Assembly: GCA_013399695.1 (NCBI GenBank)
Contig: VXAU01002296.1
Location: forward strand, 120,159-184,158
DNA length: 64,000 nucleotides
Direction of reading: 5' to 3'
Source of the DNA: Formicarius rufipectus
Lineage: Eukaryota; Chordata; Aves; Passeriformes; Formicariidae
Every line of letters begins with the position of its first letter. Position 1 is the first letter of the stretch. Positions 58,913 to 64,000 of this stretch are shown here, one piece after another. The notes beneath the pieces are model-generated. The model was given only the letters and a program-made list of their open reading frames with translations, was not told the DNA's origin and searched no databases. A program made the translations under genes and the position numbers.

Positions 58913-59419
58913 GTAAGAAAGATATTTACATATTAAATAGGTAGAAAACTATTACTCTGGTTTGCAACTGAGAATGTTAAGCCAAAGGACTTCACTATAC
59001 TTTTCATTTTGTAATCTCTTTATATGAGTTCAGTATGAGGTATGACCATGATTTGGAACACTGTTGGTTCATTTAATTTGCATCGAAGAGCCACAGAGCC
59101 ATCTACCTACCTGCTTTTATATGTGCTTGTAGGGATATTAGAGAAGAATTACATGTTCCTTGCTGTGACATATGCTTTCTAGGCAGATTTTAGTTGAATC
59201 ACTTAAAGCTAGATCCATAGAGACATCCAGACCCAGAGCCAACCAACTTAATTTTAAATTTGAATATAAAATGAAGTGAGTGTCCCCAGAAAGGGCTTTG
59301 ATAATCTAATAGCTGGTATTTGCCTACAAGGTAGGAAAAAGTGTATCTGATTTCCTTGAAGTAGAAAAAGGAACTGAGCTTTACTCTTCCTCATTAGAGT
59401 ATTATATTAAAGGATAGAC

Positions 59420-59450
59420 TTTTTTTTTTTTTCCCCCTCTTTTTTTTTTT
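59420..59450 (+). repeat. T-run, C-run, T-run
   Basis: Low-complexity pyrimidine tract ending in ACAAG; resembles a polypyrimidine tract, but no exon follows. Confidence 0.8.
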
Positions 59451-60862
59451 ACAAGGTGGACATGCATCACAAGTTCTGGATTGTTTTTAAAAAAAGGCTT
59501 ATTGCAGTCTGTGTGTTTAGGGATGACCTGAGCAGGCTAGATTGGTTCACTATAGGTGAGGAAATACCTTACCTGTGGTTCTCAACAGCCCTTAGATGAA
59601 GGTAGAAACCAATTTATTCAGGACTTTCAAGGCATTGGAGGCTCTTCTTTTATCCAAGGACTTCAAAGCACTTGATAAATAAAATAAGTATCATTTCCTC
59701 GTTTCGCTGAGTGAGAACCCACAGAGATGTAGTATTTACTCTGGGCACTTTACCTGTCTTCACAGAGCCATGAAGTAATCTTACTCCTAGTGCTGCCTTC
59801 CCAGCATTCTCCAGATTGTACTAAACTTACTGTGTTCAGGATTGCTAGCTCAAACACCTCAACTCATAGGAACTGTTAAAGTCAACTAACATAATGTTTA
59901 AATTAGGTGTGTCCAAACCCTTTGAGATCCTGAGATTTCTCTTCTACATACATTTTATAAAGAGAAAATAGAGATATTTTTCTTTGCAGGTTTGAACTTT
60001 TAACACCATTGGTTTCTAAATTTCTCTTTGAAAAAATGGCAGGAAATCTTTGTCTCTCTTTATAGCGGCAGTTAGCCTAAAGAATCCAATTCCAAATCTG
60101 AAACAGAAATTATATATGACTATATGACTCTACACAGAGAAGGGGAGACACTGCTGAGTAGTGCTGTAAGGAGAAATAGCTGAGATGAATGAGAGAACCA
60201 AACACCAGTATTAGAATAAGGAAGCCTTAACAGTCAGACCTTTGGGAGCATTACTGGTAGAACCCACTGATATGTCAATGTTTGCAAGCAAAGAAAGGTT
60301 ATTTGGTTGTCCGTGTTTTAATTATTTAAAACAAAAAAATTTGCAAAACCAACTCCCCAGGATTAGGTATATGACTGTAAATAAGCAACAAAGAAACCTG
60401 GTGGTTGCTGATCTCTTATCATTGCTAAAATAAACCAAATCTGAATTACAAAAGATCAATTTATCAGGAAAACAGGAAATTGATCAGGAATGTTCTAATG
60501 GAAGCGTGGTAGCAATGATTTACTTTTACCAACCTGACACAACCTTTTGCCAACCTGGTCTTTGCCACAAGCAACTCTACCAGTAAAGCTTTAGGTTCCC
60601 ACACTCATGACAAATCCTAGCACTAGCAGTCAACACCCCAAGAGCCTGATAGCTTCCAGCTCCCTAGAATTACTCATTGGAACAATTGACATTTTTATTC
60701 TTATACTGAGAAGTTCAAGGGCACAGAAATCTTTGGAATAGCCCTCTGTGAAAGACTTTCTAAATGAGATTGAACTCTGAAACCTTCCTAGGGAAACTTA
60801 AATTTTTTTTAAGTAATGCTCTAGAGCCAGTGCCTTCAGACTCTTCACTTCCTCTGCTGCAG

Positions 60863-60994
60863 AACTGCCAATTAGTCTTATTTCTAGCTTGTGTTCAGCT
60901 TTTGTGTTTAGTGATGAGACTAAAAGCCAAGGCTGAGACAGAAGCCAAGGAGCAAACCACTTTTGGTGTTTGGAAATGCTTGATTTTCATGCCT
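60863..60994 (+). CDS. Candidate exon with membrane segment, phase 0
   Basis: Acceptor TTCACTTCCTCTGCTGCAG and donor CATGCCT|GTAAGA enclose 132 bases: 44 codons open in phase 0 at both ends. The first part is hydrophobic (CQLVLFLACVQLLCLVM), enough for one membrane helix, followed by a charged Lys/Glu/Ala stretch (RLKAKAETEAKEQ). It keeps the frame of the ATG exon at 56033 and the 42-base exons on either side. If the chain is real, the protein would be a small single-pass membrane protein. Family unknown. Confidence 0.35.
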
Positions 60995-62936
60995 GTAAGA
61001 ATAATATTAATAGACCTTTAACTGAAATTCTAGAATTCTTTGAAAAATGCTTTTTCTTAATTCTGGTCACTCTGGCTTATGGTGAAATCTGTCTTCAAGA
61101 TCTGATAATGGTTTGGAAAATGAGATAGAGCAGAGACCACAGAGCAGGACCTCAAAAGATTTGTATGGATCATGACTGAGCTGAGAAAAATAATTATGAG
61201 CACAGAGAAATACCCATTTTCAATAATGCCATTCTGACTTTTAACATAGAATCAAATAAAGTCAGTTTCTATTAAGTCCAGCACTCATGGGTAGGTGACT
61301 TCAGTTTTTTGCTGTCTTTCCTCAACCTCACCATGCTTCCCTTGGCACTGGAGTTGCAGCTGGAGCAAGGGAATGCCACTATTGTAGCCCCTGGTCAGCA
61401 GTTTGCTTGCCCCACATACGTGGTCTGTCCCATGGGGAGGGCATGGCACTGCTCAGCAGGGACTGGCCTTTGGAATACATGATCTGGTCCCTGGCAGGAC
61501 TGCTGACATGGGAGTAGGACAGGATAGTCACAGTTCTCCCTCCTGTTTCTGCCTCCCAATTGCTTTTACTTAATTAGGCCCATTTCTGTAACTCATGTGC
61601 ACACATGAGCTTGTGTGTTGAGATGATTTGGGATTGTCCACCGCACAAAAACAGAATCTGAAAGAGATGATCAAAAATGCCGTGGTCAATCAGCCATATG
61701 AAAGGGAAGGAATAACATGGGTCTATGGGAGAAGCGGGAAGCAATTACTTCAGCAGTTGTGTACAGAAGACTGCATATTGGAATTACGGGGGCTTTCACA
61801 GCCCCTCAATAGGTGGTCAGTGGTGGGAGACAGGACCTCTTTGTCAGTGCTCACACTCTGGTTTTCTTCCATCCATCCTACCTAGATTCTGCTCGGGTTT
61901 AATCTGGGATGGTTGCGCTTTTTCACCTTCTTTGCAGGTTTTATAACTAGACATTTGTGGAAAACTTGGATAAGAAAGTTGTGTTAAAATGATTCATAGG
62001 CACTGGGACACACAGAGACAGTGCAGTGAGACCATCACAGCTCACAGCCTGAGTATGGTTTGAGCCAAGGCTGTAAACACCAGTCTCATGAAATAAAAGA
62101 CACCTGAGACTTCATTGCGGTGGTTGCAAGAGAGAGTACCTTTACAGACCTAAGGCCTACCTTGTATATCTCCATCTGCATTACATATGATAAATTAAGG
62201 AGGTTTGCAAGAAAGTAGATAGGGGAGGGGAAAGCATAATACAGTTTGTGAGTTATAATGCTTTATTACTCTTCATTGGGACTGATTAAATGTCTAGGGC
62301 ATGAATGAGTGAATACGATGAAGCTAATGAATGAGTGGCTTGTTCCTGGTGACTGTCATCCATTCTTGAACATTCTGATCAAAATGAATAAAGGTATAAG
62401 TGCAGGAGACAGATACGTGATAGCAAATGATATAAAGAAGGCTAACTTCATTTTATCTTATCCTGTCACACAAATTAAAGGAGGCCATTTTGAAAAATAA
62501 TAAAAAATTAATTACCTTTATGCTGCTTTCACAACAATGAAGGTCTACACCTGAAGTACTGAGGCAGAGAAAAGACCATTTTGGAGATGTTCTTAAAGAA
62601 CAACAGAATTCAAGATCAGAAGAGAATGGACACTAAGAAAAGCACTAGTGTTTGCTGCTTGAGTAAGGTGGGGCACGCTATGGGGTTTTCTCTCTCCTTC
62701 AGAAGGAGCAGACCATTGTCAGACACTCAGTACCACAGTAACTATGACAGTGGATTTGGTGTGCACATCCTTTGTTGTTTTTTAATAACTAGATAATTGT
62801 ATTCCTATATTGAAGTGTCACAGCAAAAAGAAACTTGAAGCACAAATTTAAATATGATTAGCTTGTTAGTGGTGGTTTTTAGGAGCCTTATTTTTTTCCC
62901 TCAGCTCTCATCCTATTTTTTTTTAAATTTCTCCAG

Positions 62937-62978
62937 GGCATGTCATATATAGTGAAAAATCTCAATGGAGGCCCACAG
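62937..62978 (+). CDS. Candidate 42-base exon, phase 0
   Basis: Acceptor TTTTTTTTAAATTTCTCCAG and donor CCACAG|GTATTA define 42 bases reading as 14 codons in phase 0: GMSYIVKNLNGGPQ. It has the same size and phase as 58871-58912 and continues the same frame, giving 91 codons over four exons with no stop yet, so the gene would extend beyond the window. Product not recognised. Confidence 0.38.
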
Positions 62979-64000
62979 GTATTACTGCTGTTTAGTCAGA
63001 CTTCAAATTGGGCTCTAATGGTTTTAGATAGACGAGCAGATGGAGAGGGTTTGTTCACTAGTCGGTGCCCTTGCCTCAGAGTTCACCTCAAGTTGTTTTC
63101 AGAAATTCTCACTTCATGCACATTACTTATTTATATCATCACTTTTTTTTCCCCACTTCATAGATAATTGCTACTTAATTGATACTGCCTTTATACAAGC
63201 CTCCACAATAGCAAGCAACAAGACACACTGCTAAATAGAGGAATCATTAATCTGTGTGTATATTCTGGATTTCTTTTAAAGATGGGCTGGAAATAAGCAA
63301 AGTCATTAGTAGTTTGTTTGCAACAGTGTATTTATGAAAGCTCTATGGAGAATGTGTCAACAATCAGTATGTAACAGAGCAATTAACACAGTACTTTTGT
63401 ACTTTTGACTGTTAGCATGGGAGTAAACAGAAGCAGATGTGAAGTGTTTGTGCCGTTAGTATTCACAGACTGTTCTGACATATGCAAATACAACTAATGC
63501 TGACAGAGCTTGCAACACTTATTGTACCATGACCTTACTTACCAAACCCTGGGACAGGGCTAAACACTTTCCTAATAATTGTTAACAATACGAAGATACA
63601 ACCTTTTTGTTCTTAAAGCATTACTGACCTCAGAGGTAAAGCTCCACAGGTAAATGTCCTGATAATGTTATGCATATATAGCTTGTTTTAGGTGCTATTT
63701 TATTCAACACAAAGAGAGAACAAACAATAAAGATGTAATGAAAAATGCATACAGCAAGATAGAACAAGAATCACCTCTGAAAGACTGGTTCAGCTCTAAT
63801 TATACAAGCCCACTGAAGTGCAATAGTTAATGCATGCATCAGATTCTGTGTATATAGGACAGAGTTCAAACTGAGACCTTTCACTGCTACAGTCTTAAAA
63901 TATATATCTTGCAAAAGCAACTCCAGTCAGGCTGTTAAAATAGGATGCCAACACTGAAATTATTTTCTGCCCTGTAAAAGGAAAAAAAAAAAAATCATGT
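62979..64000. other. Non-coding AT-rich end of window
   Basis: No supported exon or interspersed repeat. The window ends just after an A-run at 63981-63993. Confidence 0.45.

Noticed and set aside
1..64000. tRNA, rRNA, snRNA and CRISPR signatures
   Set aside because: No B-box-like GGTTCGAATCC, no snRNA starts and no spaced direct repeats were noticed; a covariance-model scan (tRNAscan-SE, Infernal) would be decisive.

Overview
The window is nuclear DNA from a bird, most likely a songbird. The evidence is three CR1 LINE copies (about 2955-3692 on +, 26837-26988 on -, 44795-44874 on +), two ending in the avian ATTCTATGA-type 3' tail, plus an LTR fragment that resembles passerine ERVL-type LTRs (23632-24591). 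The DNA is AT-rich, repeat-poor and intron- or desert-like. There is one assembly gap (23693-23941) and one isolated N (6394). Nothing suggests a bacterial, plasmid or phage origin: no long ORFs, operons, rRNA, tRNA or CRISPR array was seen.

No protein-coding gene could be recognised by name. Two compact CpG islands (about 9415-9800 and 53390-53620) are the best promoter candidates, and each carries a CTCF-type motif (minus strand at 9725-9738, plus strand at 53534-53547). A third consensus-matching CTCF motif lies at 16087-16100.

Right part: downstream of the 53.4 kb island, the plus strand has five intervals with good splice acceptor/donor pairs (55538-55611, 56033-56091, 58871-58912, 60863-60994, 62937-62978). 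From an ATG at 56035, the last four stay open in phase 0 throughout. This is the best gene-like signal on the plus strand. On the minus strand, an 80-codon open stretch with a strong membrane segment (42593-42832) is followed by a possible last exon (40604-40810), whose stop codon is 45 bases before an AATAAA. An 84-base phase-0 interval lies at 57165-57248.

Left and middle parts: candidate exons lie at 1075-1250 (+), 7670-7893 (-), 25243-25373 (+, with an ATG), 30780-30857 (+) and 37004-37129 (+, ending in a stop). AT-rich introns contain many chance splice-like pairs, so all exon calls are hypotheses that need RNA or comparative data.

Other features include a nearly G- and T-free A/C tract of about 350 bases (8656-9003), a degenerate TTTCA/TTTTA pentamer array with a perfect 28-bp inverted repeat (10107-10436), smaller A/C or G/T tracts of the same kind, ordinary microsatellites, and blocks that look like conserved non-coding sequence (about 36020-36660 and 46200-46640). 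The rest is described in the interval entries.
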